Below are positions 10,522 through 20,200 of a DNA stretch of 64,000 bases, in pieces. Origin of the DNA: Comamonas sp. BIGb0124 (GTDB lineage: Bacteria > Pseudomonadota > Gammaproteobacteria > Burkholderiales > Burkholderiaceae_C). The position numbers and the translations under genes were made by a program. The number at the start of each line of letters is the position of its first letter. Positions within the stretch are counted from its first letter, which is position 1. The DNA lies in contig NZ_RJVF01000016.1 of the NCBI RefSeq assembly GCF_003752175.1, positions 1 to 64,000 of the forward strand, read 5' to 3'. The notes under the pieces are model-generated. The model made no database searches, was not told the DNA's origin, and saw only the letters and a list, made by a program, of their open reading frames with translations.

Positions 10522-11943
10522 TCAGGACGGATGGCTCGCCAGCCGGGGCGATGCGGCCGATTGCCGATGGCGACGGTACAGCATCCAGGCCAGGGCGAGG
10601 GCCACGATGCAAGCCGCCGAGGCCAGTGCATACACGGACCGGAAACCCCACAGCTCGGCGGCCAGTCCGGCGGCCGGCCCGGTCAGGCCCATCGCCACAT
10701 CAAAGAACACGGAAAACGCGGCAATCGCCGCGCCTTTGCTGGCCGGCGGCACCATGGCCACGACTTCCACGCCCAACGCGGGGAAGACCAGGGCCCAGCC
10801 CAGGCCGGTGAGCGCGGCGCCAGCCAGGGCCCAGGCGGCATCGGGTGCCGCGGCCAGCAGCAGCAGTCCCAGCGCCTCGCAGGCCAGCGAGGCCAACGCG
10901 GGCCGGAAGCCTCCCCAGCGCCGGATGGTGTGCGAGAACAGCAGTCGGCCCACGATGAAACTTGCGCCGAAGGCCGTCAGCGCCCAGGCCGGCTGCCCCC
11001 ATTGCTGGGCGGAGTAAAACAGCGTGATGAAGGTCGCGATCACCCCGAAGCCGGCCGCGCCCAGCGCCAGGGCGATGCCCATCGGGGCGACCCGCAGCAG
11101 GACGCTGGAAAACCGCATGCGCTCGCCGATGACCACGGGGACAGGCGCAATGCGTCGCGCACGCCAGTAGCCCAGACCTCCGATCACGGCCATGGCCGCG
11201 CCCAGCCACGCAAAGCCGGCGGTGGCCGAAATCGCCACGCCCAACGGGGCGCTGGCGGCCAGTGCGCCATAGGTGCAGATGCCGCTCCAGGAAATGACGC
11301 GTGCACTTTGCTCGCCGTTCATGCGGCCCATGGCCCACATCAGTGAACCCGTGCCGATCCAGCTTTCGCCGAAACCGATGGCCAGCCGGCTGCCCACGAT
11401 GACGATCAGGCTCAACAGGGGCCAGGCGGTCAGCCAGGCAGCGGCCAGCAGCAATGCGCCGCCCAGCGTGGTGGACAGCAGCCCGACCAGCACGGTCCGC
11501 TTGGCGCCGACCGAGTCGGCCAGACGGCCCGCATGGGGTCGCGAGAGCAGCGTGGCGAGATACTGGACGCTGATCGCCGCCCCCGCCACCATCGCGCCGT
11601 AGCCCAATTGGTCGTGGATGAAGGCCGGCAGCACCGCCAGGGGCAGGCCGACCGCCAGATAGCTCAGGAAGTTGAACACCATCACACCCAGGATTCGGAC
11701 CAGGGGGGAGGCCGGCAGGGATTCGGCCGTGCCGCGTGCCAGATCGCTGCGGTTGCCCGCCGCAGGCGGCAGGATGGCAGAGGCCGCCACACGGGGCGGG
11801 GCGGCCGATGAGAGATCGCGCATGTCGAAAGATGGGCCCCGGGTTCGCCAGGGCCAGCGGGAAACCACGGGCCGGGGCGCCTCGAGAGGGCGTCGTGCCG
11901 GCCGGCCGTGGATGGGGAACCGATGGAAGAAGTCCCGCATCAT
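10522..11943 (-). CDS. MFS transporter (YhhS-like)
   Basis: A major facilitator of up to 473 residues with about 12 membrane segments. The signature between helices 2 and 3 is present as GRLADSVGAKRTVLVG, and NFLSYLAVGLPLAVLPAF begins the first helix. The 78 residues before the first helix are unusually long and not membrane-like, so the true start is probably the ATG at 11823 (Met-Arg-Asp-Leu-Ser-Ser) or later; no ribosome-binding site decides. The substrate cannot be told from sequence. It ends 48 nt from the convergent ABM gene. Confidence 0.82.
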   Translation of the reverse strand: MMRDFFHRFPIHGRPARRPLEAPRPVVSRWPWRTRGPSFDMRDLSSAAPPRVAASAILPPAAGNRSDLARGTAESLPASPLVRILGVMVFNFLSYLAVGLPLAVLPAFIHDQLGYGAMVAGAAISVQYLATLLSRPHAGRLADSVGAKRTVLVGLLSTTLGGALLLAAAWLTAWPLLSLIVIVGSRLAIGFGESWIGTGSLMWAMGRMNGEQSARVISWSGICTYGALAASAPLGVAISATAGFAWLGAAMAVIGGLGYWRARRIAPVPVVIGERMRFSSVLLRVAPMGIALALGAAGFGVIATFITLFYSAQQWGQPAWALTAFGASFIVGRLLFSHTIRRWGGFRPALASLACEALGLLLLAAAPDAAWALAGAALTGLGWALVFPALGVEVVAMVPPASKGAAIAAFSVFFDVAMGLTGPAAGLAAELWGFRSVYALASAACIVALALAWMLYRRHRQSAASPRLASHPS

Positions 11944-12189
11944 GCGCCGCCCGGCGCGGGCCTGCCGAGCGGCCCCGTGTCAACGCACCAAGGCGCATGG
12001 ACATGCTTGATTTTTCATCGCAAGCGGGGATCGTGAGCATGAAAAAGGCGGAGGTTGTTTTTCTTTGCTATTGAATAATGAGCTGCCGGAGCTCAAGGAC
12101 AAAGCGTTTCGAGAGACCGCCGTTCATGGCCAATAACCCTGAACCTTCTCGGATTTCACATGGCGTGCTTGTGCCCGTGCTTTAATCCG
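11944..12189. other. intergenic stretch before the Mn riboswitch
   Basis: No gene is supported here. It must hold the promoters of the divergent MFS and terC genes. A TTTAAT at 12181-12186 is a possible -10 for the riboswitch transcript, but no well-spaced -35 goes with it. A tiny ATG frame (12039-12074) has no ribosome-binding site. Confidence 0.4.
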
Positions 12190-12353
12190 CGTCTACGAAG
12201 GGGAGTAGCTCCCGTTTGCCCGCGTGCCTTACGGCCTGCGGGTGTCATCGACCTGTCGTCAATACGAGACGTCTGGCTTACCGGCCAGGCACTCCGGCCG
12301 GTCGGGTGTCTCGCAGGCCCAGCCTGCAGAGCCGCCGAGCAAGACCTTCGACG
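12190..12353 (+). promoter_or_regulatory. yybP-ykoY (manganese) riboswitch
   Basis: The leader of the TerC gene shows the hallmarks of this class: AAGGGGAGTAG (12199-12209), GTCGTCAATACGA in the middle, and GAGCAAGACCTT at 12337-12348. The ends pair as P1: CGTC..CGAAGG (12190-12201) with CCTTCGACG (12345-12353). The class binds Mn2+ between the two conserved loops and turns on exporters such as MntP and Alx. About 165 nt of expression platform separate the aptamer from the start codon. Identification rests on conserved bases and one checked helix, not a covariance search. Confidence 0.88.
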
Positions 12354-12517
12354 TTGCCTCAAGGGAGGTGGCGCCGGAGTGTCCGCCCTGCAAGGTGGTG
12401 CCTGTCGGTGTGTGCGTGGTCCATGACCGCCCGCCCGGGTTTCGTTTGCAGCGGCATCCACAGGCCGGTCCAGTTCCTGCAGGTTTAAAAACAACACTGT
12501 TCTGGAGTCTTGCCCAC

Positions 12518-13204
12518 ATGGAATTTCTATCCGCACCCTGGTGGACCGCGCTGGCGGCCATCATCGTCATCGACCTCGTGCTCGCCGGCGACAACGCCAT
12601 CGTGATCGCGCTGGCCGCCCGTTCGCTGCCCAAGAACCTGCAGCGCCAGGCCATCATCTGGGGCACGGTCGGCGCCATCACCGTGCGGACCGCCATGACG
12701 CTGGTCGTGGTCTGGCTGCTCCAGATCCCGGGCCTGATGCTGGTCGGCGGGCTGGGACTGATCTGGATTGCCTACAAGCTGCTGGCGGATGATCCGAGCG
12801 GCGAGGATGCCCATGGCACGGGTGCCAACACGTTCTGGGGCGCGATGAAGACCATCATCGTGGCCGATGCGCTGATGGGCATCGACAACGTGCTGGGTGT
12901 GGCCGGTGCGGCCCATGGCAGCTTCGACCTGGTGGTCATCGGTCTGCTGATCAGCGTGCCCATCGTGGTGTTCGGCAGCACGCTGGTGCTCAAGCTCGTC
13001 GAGCGTTTCCCCTCCATCATCTACATCGGCGCCGGCGTGCTGTCGCTGACGGCCGCCAAGATGATCCTCAACGAACCCTGGAAGATCAAGGGCTTCTTCG
13101 CCGACCAGCCCGTGCTGTACTGGGGCGTCGCGTTGCTGGTGGTGGTGGCCGTGCTGGGCGCCGGCTGGCTGCGCAAGAAGCGCGCGCAGGTCGCCGCAGC
13201 GTAA
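12518..13204 (+). CDS. TerC/Alx family membrane protein, probable Mn2+ exporter
   Basis: A 228-residue protein with about seven membrane segments. Both family metal motifs are present: IDLVLAGDNAIVIALA (Asp19, Asp25) and ADALMGIDNVLGVAGAA. TerC proteins such as E. coli Alx and Bacillus MeeF/MeeY handle manganese export. The yybP-ykoY riboswitch in its leader fits that role strongly. GGAG lies about 10 nt before the ATG. A strong terminator follows, so it is a single-gene unit. Despite the family name, no other tellurite-resistance gene is nearby. Confidence 0.92.
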   Translation: MEFLSAPWWTALAAIIVIDLVLAGDNAIVIALAARSLPKNLQRQAIIWGTVGAITVRTAMTLVVVWLLQIPGLMLVGGLGLIWIAYKLLADDPSGEDAHGTGANTFWGAMKTIIVADALMGIDNVLGVAGAAHGSFDLVVIGLLISVPIVVFGSTLVLKLVERFPSIIYIGAGVLSLTAAKMILNEPWKIKGFFADQPVLYWGVALLVVVAVLGAGWLRKKRAQVAAA

Positions 13205-13229
13205 TCTCGAGCGGGTCCGCTGACCCCTG

Positions 13230-13275
13230 AAGGCGTCTAAATGGCGGGTTTTATCGCCATTTGACGCCTTTTTTG
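13230..13275 (+). terminator. terC terminator
   Basis: AAGGCGTC pairs with GACGCCTT and, inside it, AAATGGCG pairs with CGCCATTT, giving a long stem with a short T-rich loop; the 3' side runs into TTTTTT. Confidence 0.92.
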
Positions 13276-13381
13276 CGAATCAAGGCGCCATAAACGGCAC
13301 TTTGTGTGCTAAAAAGAATCCAATACAAACCGATCGACCCCACAGGCGCCTATCTTGGCGCAGCCCTCTTCAAGGACTGCC

Positions 13382-13807
13382 ATGAACCACATCATTGTCT
13401 ACATCGACGACGCCGACTACGCGGGCCAGGTGCTCTCCGGCACCTTGGGCGCGCCCGCCGAGGACATGCATTGGACGCTGGTCGCCTGTGCCCCGCGCAT
13501 GACCCAGCGCGTGAGCAAGTGGGCGAGTCATGGTTCGCGTGAAAAGTGGCGTGCCAAGTGGGCGAGCCGCCTGTTTGCCGACATGTCCCCGCTGCTGGGA
13601 CGCGGCACCGGCGAAGTCCGGCAAGTGGTGGCGCGCGAGCCGCTGCCCGAGCTGACGACGCAATTGCAGGAACAGCACGGTGCCGCCCGCATCATCGATG
13701 CACGCAAGCCCAAGGCACCGGAGCAATCGCGCGGCGTGGCGGGCAACTGGCGCGTGCCGGGCCTGCTCTCGGCCCTGCTGGCTTTCTCGTTCGTCGTTTT
13801 CGAATAA
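13382..13807 (+). CDS. conserved hypothetical protein with a C-terminal hydrophobic tail
   Basis: 141 residues, family not recognised. The start MNHIIVYIDDADYAGQVL resembles an alpha/beta (universal-stress-like) first strand, followed by TLVACAPRMTQRVSKW and a basic middle (REKWRAKW). The last 17 residues (VPGLLSALLAFSFVVFE) are hydrophobic enough for a tail anchor. Upstream in-frame TTG at 13355 is possible but the ATG at 13382 reads better. It is followed 59 nt later by a small membrane protein in the same direction. Confidence 0.7.
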   Translation: MNHIIVYIDDADYAGQVLSGTLGAPAEDMHWTLVACAPRMTQRVSKWASHGSREKWRAKWASRLFADMSPLLGRGTGEVRQVVAREPLPELTTQLQEQHGAARIIDARKPKAPEQSRGVAGNWRVPGLLSALLAFSFVVFE

Positions 13808-13866
13808 ACGACGGGCGGCGCTGCGCGCCCTGGCCCGCGGCCGCCGCGCTGCAGTATGCTGGCAGC

Positions 13867-14214
13867 ATGAAACTCCTCCTCCGCTGGTTGCTCAGCGCCT
13901 TGGCGCTGATCGTGGTGGCCTCGCTCTATTCGGGTGTGCAGGTCGCCGGTTTTGGCTCGGCTCTGATCGCGGCGGCCGTCATCGGCTTGCTCAATGCCGT
14001 GCTGCGGCCGGTCTTGGTGGTGCTCACGCTGCCGGTCACGCTGGTCACGCTCGGCCTGTTTCTGTTCGTCATCAACGCCCTGATGTTCTGGTCGGCCTCG
14101 GGCCTGATGCAGAGTTTTCACGTCAACGGCTTCTGGGCCGCCGTGCTGGGCTCGCTGATCTATTCGGCCCTGCAATTACTGATCGACGCGATCCTCGAGC
14201 GTTTGCTGCCGTAG
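13867..14214 (+). CDS. phage holin family protein (four-helix membrane protein, PF04020-like)
   Basis: A 115-residue integral membrane protein with four hydrophobic segments and the family's sequence pattern: short amphipathic start, LIAAAVIGLLNAVLRPVLVV, LTLPVTLVTLGLFLFVINAL and a last helix ending LLIDAILERLLP. Despite the family name such proteins are common chromosomal genes outside prophages, and no phage gene is near. Function unknown. Its last 39 nt overlap the 3' end of the convergent M48 protease gene. Confidence 0.8.
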   Translation: MKLLLRWLLSALALIVVASLYSGVQVAGFGSALIAAAVIGLLNAVLRPVLVVLTLPVTLVTLGLFLFVINALMFWSASGLMQSFHVNGFWAAVLGSLIYSALQLLIDAILERLLP

Positions 14215-15732
14215 CCGCTCCTGCGCCTCGCGGGCCCGGGTGTCGACGATGGCGGTCTCGATGTCGTCGCGCGGGATCTGGCCGCTGCGCACGAGGTCTT
14301 GCGCGGCACGCAGGCGATCCAGGGCCGCGGTGTAGTCGAGCTCGATGAGGCTGGCTTCGGCGTCGGCGCGCAGGGCGCGCAGGCGCAGGCCCTGGGAGGC
14401 CAGTGCGGCCGACAGCTCACGCCAGGCGCCGGCATCCTGCTTGTGGGATGTGACCCAGCTCTGCAGGCGCTGCATGGCCGCCTGTCCCTGGCCGCCCGCC
14501 ACATGGGCGCGTGCCGCCAGCATCACGTTGGCACGGTCGTCCGACTGCAGGTCGACGCGTGAGAGTGCGCGGTTCCAGTCGCCTTGCATCAAGGCGATTT
14601 CGGCTTCGAGCTGGCGTCCTGCCGTCCGCACCAGCTCGTCGTGGCGCGTGGCGTTGCCCCGCAGTCCGGCCAGGGCGGTATCCAGTTGCTGCACGGTCGC
14701 CTGGGCCTGCGTGAAGTCGCGCATGCGGGCCTGTGCCAGCGCCGCACCGTAGAGCGCACCCGCGCGCCGTGCCGGACTCAGGCTCTCGAGCGCAGCGGCC
14801 TGGCCGCGGGTGGACAGGCCGCGCAACGCATCGATGCCCGAGTCGAGCAGCACGTCGGCGCGCGCGGCCATCATCAGCGCCAGCGGGTCGGACTGCAAGG
14901 CCGGCAGCTTGTCGACATCGAGCTGGATGCGCTGCTGGGCCGCGCCGATGCGTTCCGTGGTCAGCGGGTGGCTGCGCAGGTAAGGGTAGCTGCCGGTGTC
15001 GTTGATGCGATTGGCCGCCTGCATTTTCTCGAACATGCTGGAAACGGCTCGCGGGTTGAAGCCGGCCTTGAGCATGGTGGTGAAGCCGATGCGGTCGGCC
15101 TCGCGTTCCATGTCGCGTGAGAAATCCAGCTGGTTCTGGATGGCGAGGGCCTGGCCGCCGGCGATGGCCGCCATGCCCAGGTCGCTGGTGTTGCGGCTGC
15201 TGCCGGCCGCCAGGGCACCGAGAATCATCGCGGCGATCAGCCAGGGCGCCTGCCGTCCGCTGGACTCCATCATGCGGGCGATGTGGCGCTGGGTGACGTG
15301 GCTGAGTTCGTGCCCCAGCACCGAGGCCAGTTCGTCGCGTGTATCCACCATGCGCAGCAGGCCCAGGTGCAGGCCGAAGTAGCCGCCGGGCAAAGCGAAC
15401 GCGTTGATGGTGGGGTCGCGGAACAGGAAGACGCGCCAGGCGTAGCGGCCGTCCTGCTCCAGCGTCATCTCGCCGAGCTCGCGCGAGGCGGCCAGCAGGG
15501 GCTGCCAGATGTCGTCGACATAGTCGGTCAGGATGACGTCGTCGATGCGGGTCGGGTCGCGGTAGATCTCGCGCACCACGCGGTCGCCGAGCTTGCGTTC
15601 GGCGTTGACGGTCATGGAGCCCGCGTCGCCCAGCGACGGCAACTGGGCCGCAGCGGGCGAGAGCGCGCCGGCCATCAGTGCCGCCACGACGCCATGGATC
15701 ACGAACGATTTGATGCGGAAAAGAGCGGACAT
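14176..15732 (-). CDS. M48 family metalloprotease with TPR region (BepA/YfgC-like)
   Basis: Probable periplasmic zinc protease and chaperone for outer-membrane protein quality control. With the start at 15732 it has 518 residues, a signal peptide (ALSPAAAQ, cleavage near residue 30), the zinc motif HELSH (141-145) in LASVLGHELSHVTQRH and EREADRIG as the third ligand. The second half, from about residue 290, is Ala- and Leu-rich helical repeat (TPR-like). The frame is open further upstream to 15834, but that part would spoil the signal peptide. The 3' end overlaps the convergent holin-like gene by 39 bp. Confidence 0.9.
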   Translation of the reverse strand: MSALFRIKSFVIHGVVAALMAGALSPAAAQLPSLGDAGSMTVNAERKLGDRVVREIYRDPTRIDDVILTDYVDDIWQPLLAASRELGEMTLEQDGRYAWRVFLFRDPTINAFALPGGYFGLHLGLLRMVDTRDELASVLGHELSHVTQRHIARMMESSGRQAPWLIAAMILGALAAGSSRNTSDLGMAAIAGGQALAIQNQLDFSRDMEREADRIGFTTMLKAGFNPRAVSSMFEKMQAANRINDTGSYPYLRSHPLTTERIGAAQQRIQLDVDKLPALQSDPLALMMAARADVLLDSGIDALRGLSTRGQAAALESLSPARRAGALYGAALAQARMRDFTQAQATVQQLDTALAGLRGNATRHDELVRTAGRQLEAEIALMQGDWNRALSRVDLQSDDRANVMLAARAHVAGGQGQAAMQRLQSWVTSHKQDAGAWRELSAALASQGLRLRALRADAEASLIELDYTAALDRLRAAQDLVRSGQIPRDDIETAIVDTRAREAQERLRQQTLEDRVDQ

Positions 15733-15958
15733 AAGGACGCGAGGACTGGGTGGCGGCGTGCAGGCCGGATGCCGGCACGAACCGTCGACGGGCAGGCAGC
15801 ATGCCGTCTGGCGCGACGACCAGAAGCCGGCCATTCGCCTGGCGGATTCCCCCTATGATGCACGAGCCGCCGCAAGGTTTCCTTCGCCGGTGTGCGATTG
15901 ACCCGGTCGCTCCGTGCGGCACCCGCCCGATCCGTTCAGTTTCGTTTCCTTCCCCGCC

Positions 15959-16462
15959 ATGACTGCATCCGCTCCCTCGCCATCCCCTCTCACGCATTTC
16001 GACCCGCAGGGCCAGGCCCACATGGTGGACGTGGGAACGAAGGCGCACACGCACCGCGTGGCCGTGGCCGAGGGGCGCATCGCCATGCGCGACGAGACGC
16101 TGGCGCTCATCGCGCAGGGAAACGCCAAGAAGGGCGACGTGCTGGGGGTAGCGCGCATCGCGGGTATCCAGGGGGCGAAGAAAGCGAGCGATCTCATTCC
16201 GCTCTGCCATCCGTTGGCGCTGACCCGCGTGGCCGTGGCATTCGAATTGTCGGCGCCGGGCCGGCCGGCTGCCGTGACCTGCACGGCCACCGCCGAGACC
16301 GTGGGCCCGACCGGCGTGGAGATGGAGGCCCTGGCTGCCGTGCAGGTCGCCCTGCTCACCATCTACGACATGTGCAAGGCGGCGGATCGCGGCATGGTCA
16401 TCGAAGGCGTGCGTGTGCTGGAAAAGCATGGCGGCAAGTCGGGCAGCTATCGCGCTGGCTGA
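15959..16462 (+). CDS. moaC: cyclic pyranopterin monophosphate synthase
   Basis: Second step of molybdenum-cofactor synthesis, making cPMP from the MoaA product. The 167-residue protein has all family blocks: [41 protein letters not shown] (substrate-site His), [12 protein letters not shown] and [13 protein letters not shown]. No other moa gene is in the window. It is divergent from the M48 protease gene; no obvious ribosome-binding site precedes the ATG. Confidence 0.96.
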   Translation: MTASAPSPSPLTHFDPQGQAHMVDVGTKAHTHRVAVAEGRIAMRDETLALIAQGNAKKGDVLGVARIAGIQGAKKASDLIPLCHPLALTRVAVAFELSAPGRPAAVTCTATAETVGPTGVEMEALAAVQVALLTIYDMCKAADRGMVIEGVRVLEKHGGKSGSYRAG

Positions 16463-16612
16463 TGACGCCCAGACGGCCGGCGGCTGCCGGGCGGGATGTG
16501 CGCCAGCGCACGCGCCGCCGTCCCGGTTCGCCACTACCATAGCGCCAGGACGTCCGTGCCGCCGCAGGGCAGGCGCCGTCCGGCCCTTGAGATTTTCCAC
16601 GAGCCCAACACG

Positions 16613-17242
16613 ATGACTGCCATGCCTTCCTCTTCCCGCCGCTCGGCCGCCCTGGCGGCGACCAGCCCCTGGATCGACAGTCCCGGCCGTTTCGGCCGCA
16701 TCAGCCGCTGGCTGCACTGGTCCATGGCCTTGCTGTTCCTGTGGCAGTTCGTGGGCATGGTGCTCAAGGTCACGATCGGCCGCACGCCGTTGAGCGGCGT
16801 GTTCGTCGGCGTGCATCGCGATGTGGGCCTGGTGCTGTTCGTGCTGCTGCTGCTGCGCGGCCTGTGGGGGCTCTACAACCTGCGCCGGCGTCCGTCCCAC
16901 CAGCCCGGCCTCGTGGGCCTGCTGGCGGTGCTGGGTCATCTGGCGCTCTATGGACTGATGCTGGTCGTGCCCCTGATCGGGCTGATGCGCCAGTACGGCT
17001 CGGGCCGGCCGTTCGCGCCCTTCGGCGTGCCGCTGATGGGGCCGAGCGACCCCATCCCCTGGATGATGGCACCGGCCAATGCCGCCCACGGCCTGCTGGC
17101 GTGGGTGCTGCTGGCCTTGATCGCGGGCCACGTGCTGATGGTCGTCGTGCATCGTTTTGTGTGGCGCGACGAGATCGCCCAGCGCATGATCGGCCGGGTG
17201 ACCGACGGCTCGAACCCCCCGGGCGCCGGAACGCGGGCCTGA
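16613..17242 (+). CDS. cytochrome b561 family protein
   Basis: A di-heme b-type cytochrome of the inner membrane, 209 residues, with four membrane helices. Candidate heme ligands are His35 in SRWLHWSMALLF, His68 in VGVHRDVGL and His residues in LGHLALYGL and ANAAHGLLAW/IAGHVLM. Family members move electrons between quinol and periplasmic or dye acceptors, and E. coli CybB oxidises superoxide. It is 150 nt after moaC in the same direction and convergent with putA. Confidence 0.88.
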   Translation: MTAMPSSSRRSAALAATSPWIDSPGRFGRISRWLHWSMALLFLWQFVGMVLKVTIGRTPLSGVFVGVHRDVGLVLFVLLLLRGLWGLYNLRRRPSHQPGLVGLLAVLGHLALYGLMLVVPLIGLMRQYGSGRPFAPFGVPLMGPSDPIPWMMAPANAAHGLLAWVLLALIAGHVLMVVVHRFVWRDEIAQRMIGRVTDGSNPPGAGTRA

Positions 17243-17258
17243 GCCCGGGCACGCGGCG

Positions 17259-20200
17259 CTAGGCCATCGTCATCAGGCTGGCGTTGCCGCCGGCCGCTGC
17301 GGTATTGACGCTCAGCGCACGCTCGACGACCAGCCGTTCGAGCGGAATGCCGGAATCGCCTTCCGGCAGGGCGGTCACGCCCACGATGGGGCCGGGCCAC
17401 CGGGCCACGCGTTCCAGCGTCTGGCGCAGACTGGTTTCGTCGCCCTGGTGGAGTACCGCGTCGACCGAGGTCTGCTTGCGGTCGTCGTCCCAGAGGATGG
17501 CGGCCTGGACGGCAGGCGGCAGGCGCGCGTGCAGCGCGCGGGCCCGGGCGTCGTCGGTGGGCCAGACCGGGCGGCTGCCCACGGCCAGCACGGCGGCCAG
17601 TTGCGCCAGCCGGTCGTCGTCGCGCCGGGCCAGGCAGAGCACGGCGTTGCGCGGCAGCACGCGGTAGGTATTGCATTCGCCGGTAGGGCCGGGTAGCTCG
17701 AAGGGGCCGGCGGTCAGGAAACCGAATGCGAGGTCGGCGGCTGCCGCCGGCTTGCCCGTCCAGGCTGCCAGCGCCTGGCTGGCGGGGGAGGGCGTGCGTG
17801 GCACGGGTGCGGGTGCGGGTGCGGGTGCGGATGCGGATGCGGATGCGGATGCGATAGCCGTGGCGGGCGGCCGTGTGCCGAACGGGCGGTCGAGTGCCTC
17901 GGCGGGCCGGCTGGCCAGCAGGCGGTAAAGATAGAGCGGTCCGCCCGCCTTGGGGCCGGTGCCCGACAGGCCCTCGCCGCCGAAGGGCTGCACGCCCACC
18001 ACGGCGCCCACAATGTTGCGATTGACGTAGACGTTGCCTGCATGGGCGGCCTCCACCACCTGCGCGATGGTTTCGTCGATGCGGGTGTGCAGGCCCAGCG
18101 TCAGGCCGTAGCCCGTGTCGCGGATTTCATCGAGCAGTCGGGGCAGTTGGCTGCGCGGGTAACGCACGACGTGGAGCACGGGGCCGAAGACCTCCCGCTC
18201 GAGTTCGGCCAGGCTCTCCAGAACGATGAGCGTGGGCGGCACGAAGGTGCCATGGGCCAGCGCGGCGGGCGAGCCGGTCCGGCCGGCCTGATGGACGGTG
18301 CGGCCCTGGGTGCGCAAGCGGTCGATGTGGCGGTCGATGCCGTCGCGCGCCTCGGCGTCGATGACCGGTCCGATGTCATGGGCCAGCCATTCGGGGTTGC
18401 CCAGCGCGAGTTCGGCCATGGCGCCCTTGAGCATCTCGATGACGCGATCGGCCACGTCCTCCTGGACACACAGCACCCGGAGCGCCGAGCAGCGCTGGCC
18501 GGCACTGTCGAAGGCCGAGCTGACGACGTCGCCGACCACCTGCTCGGTGAGGGCGGAGGAGTCCACGATCATGGCGTTCTGGCCGCCGGTCTCGGCGATC
18601 AGCGGAATCGGCTTGCCCTCGGGGCCCAGGCGCCGGGCCAGGGTCTTCTGCAGCAGACGGGCGACTTCGGTCGAGCCCGTGAACATCACGCCCTGGATCC
18701 GGGCGTCGCCGGTGAGGCGGGCGCCGACCGTCTCGCCGCGGCCCGGCAGCAGTTGCAGGGCCGCACGCGGCACGCCGGCCCGGTGAAGGTGCTGCACGGC
18801 CAGGGTGGCGATCAAGGGGGTCTGTTCGGCGGGTTTGGCCAGCACCGTGTTGCCCGCGGCCAGGGCGGCTGCGATCTGGCCGGTGAAGATGGCCAGCGGA
18901 AAATTCCAGGGGCTGATGCACAGCACCGGACCGAGCGGGCGGTGGGTGGCGGTGTCGAATCCGGCCTGCGCCTGCGCTGCGTAGTAGCGCAGGAAATCGA
19001 CGGCTTCGCGAACCTCGGCCATGGCGTTTGCATAGGTCTTGCCTGCCTCGCGCACCAGCGTGCCGAGCAGGGCCGGCAGGTCGGCTTCCAGGGCCTCTGC
19101 CGCCTGGCGCAGGATCTGCGCGCGTGCGGTGGGCGGCGTGGCGGCCCACTGCGGCGCTTCGGCGTGGGCTGCCTGCAGGGCCGCGTCGACTTCGGCGGGG
19201 CTGGCTTCGCGCACCGTGCCCACGGTATCGCGATGGTCCGACGGATTCGGCACCGGCTGCGCCACGGCATCGGGCTGCGCGTCGATGCCCTCGGCCAGCA
19301 GCGGCACGGCGGCCAGCGCCACATCGCTGCCGGCCTGCAGCGCACGCGTCAGTGCAGCGAGTTGCTGATCGTTGGCGAGGTCGAGTCCCCACGCGTTGAG
19401 CCGCTGCGTGCCGTACAGGTGGCGCGGTGCCGCGATGCCGGGGTGGGGCAGGCCGAGCGCGCCCTCGCGGCGTGCGTCGTTTTCGACCTGGTCGACCGGG
19501 TCGCGAACCAGATCCGCGATGGCGACATCGGGATCCGCGATGCGGTTGACGAACGAGGTGTTGGCGCCGTTTTCCAGCAGCCGGCGCACCAGGTAGGCCA
19601 GCAGCGTCTCGTGCGTGCCGACCGGGGCATAGATGCGGCAGGGCCGGCCGAGCTTGCCGGGGCCCACGACTTGTTCATACAGCGGCTCGCCCATGCCGTG
19701 CAGGCACTGGAACTCGTATTGGCCCGGCTGGTAGGACGCGGGACCGGCCAGTTCGTGGATCGCGGCGAGCGACTGCGCGTTGTGCGTGGCGAACTGCGGA
19801 TAGACCGCCTCGGGCGCCGCCAGCAGACGGCGCGCGCAGGCGATGTACGAGAGGTCGGTGTAGGGCTTGCGGGTGTACACGGGGTAATCGGGCATGCCGT
19901 CGACCTGGGCGCGCTTGATCTCGCTGTCCCAGTAGGCCCCCTTGACCAGCCGGATCATCAGGCGGTGGCCGCTGCGTCGTGCCAGGTCGATCAGGTAGTC
20001 GATGACGGCAGGGCAGCGCTTCTGGTAGGCCTGGATCACGAAGCCGATGCCTTGCCAGTCCTGCAGCGAGGGCTCGAAACACAGCCGCTCGAGCAAGTCG
20101 AGCGAAAGCTCCAGGCGGTCGGCCTCTTCGGCATCGATGTTGAGTCCGATGTCGTAGCTGCGGGCCAACTGGGCGAGATGCAGCACGCGGGGGTACAGCT

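Noticed and set aside
12039..12074. An 11-codon ATG frame upstream of the Mn riboswitch, considered as a leader peptide
   Set aside because: No Shine-Dalgarno, no attenuator pairing, and it lies well before the aptamer.
13867..14214. The holin-family gene as a prophage remnant
   Set aside because: No other phage gene, attachment site or composition change is near, and this family is common in bacterial chromosomes.
14417..17152. A 911-codon minus-strand frame across the M48, moaC and cytochrome genes
   Set aside because: It spans three well-supported genes in other frames and is rich in His, Gln and Arg; not a real gene.
17805..17852. The putA repeat as a phase-variation switch or CRISPR
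   Set aside because: The unit is 6 bp, so gain or loss keeps the frame; there are no spacers.
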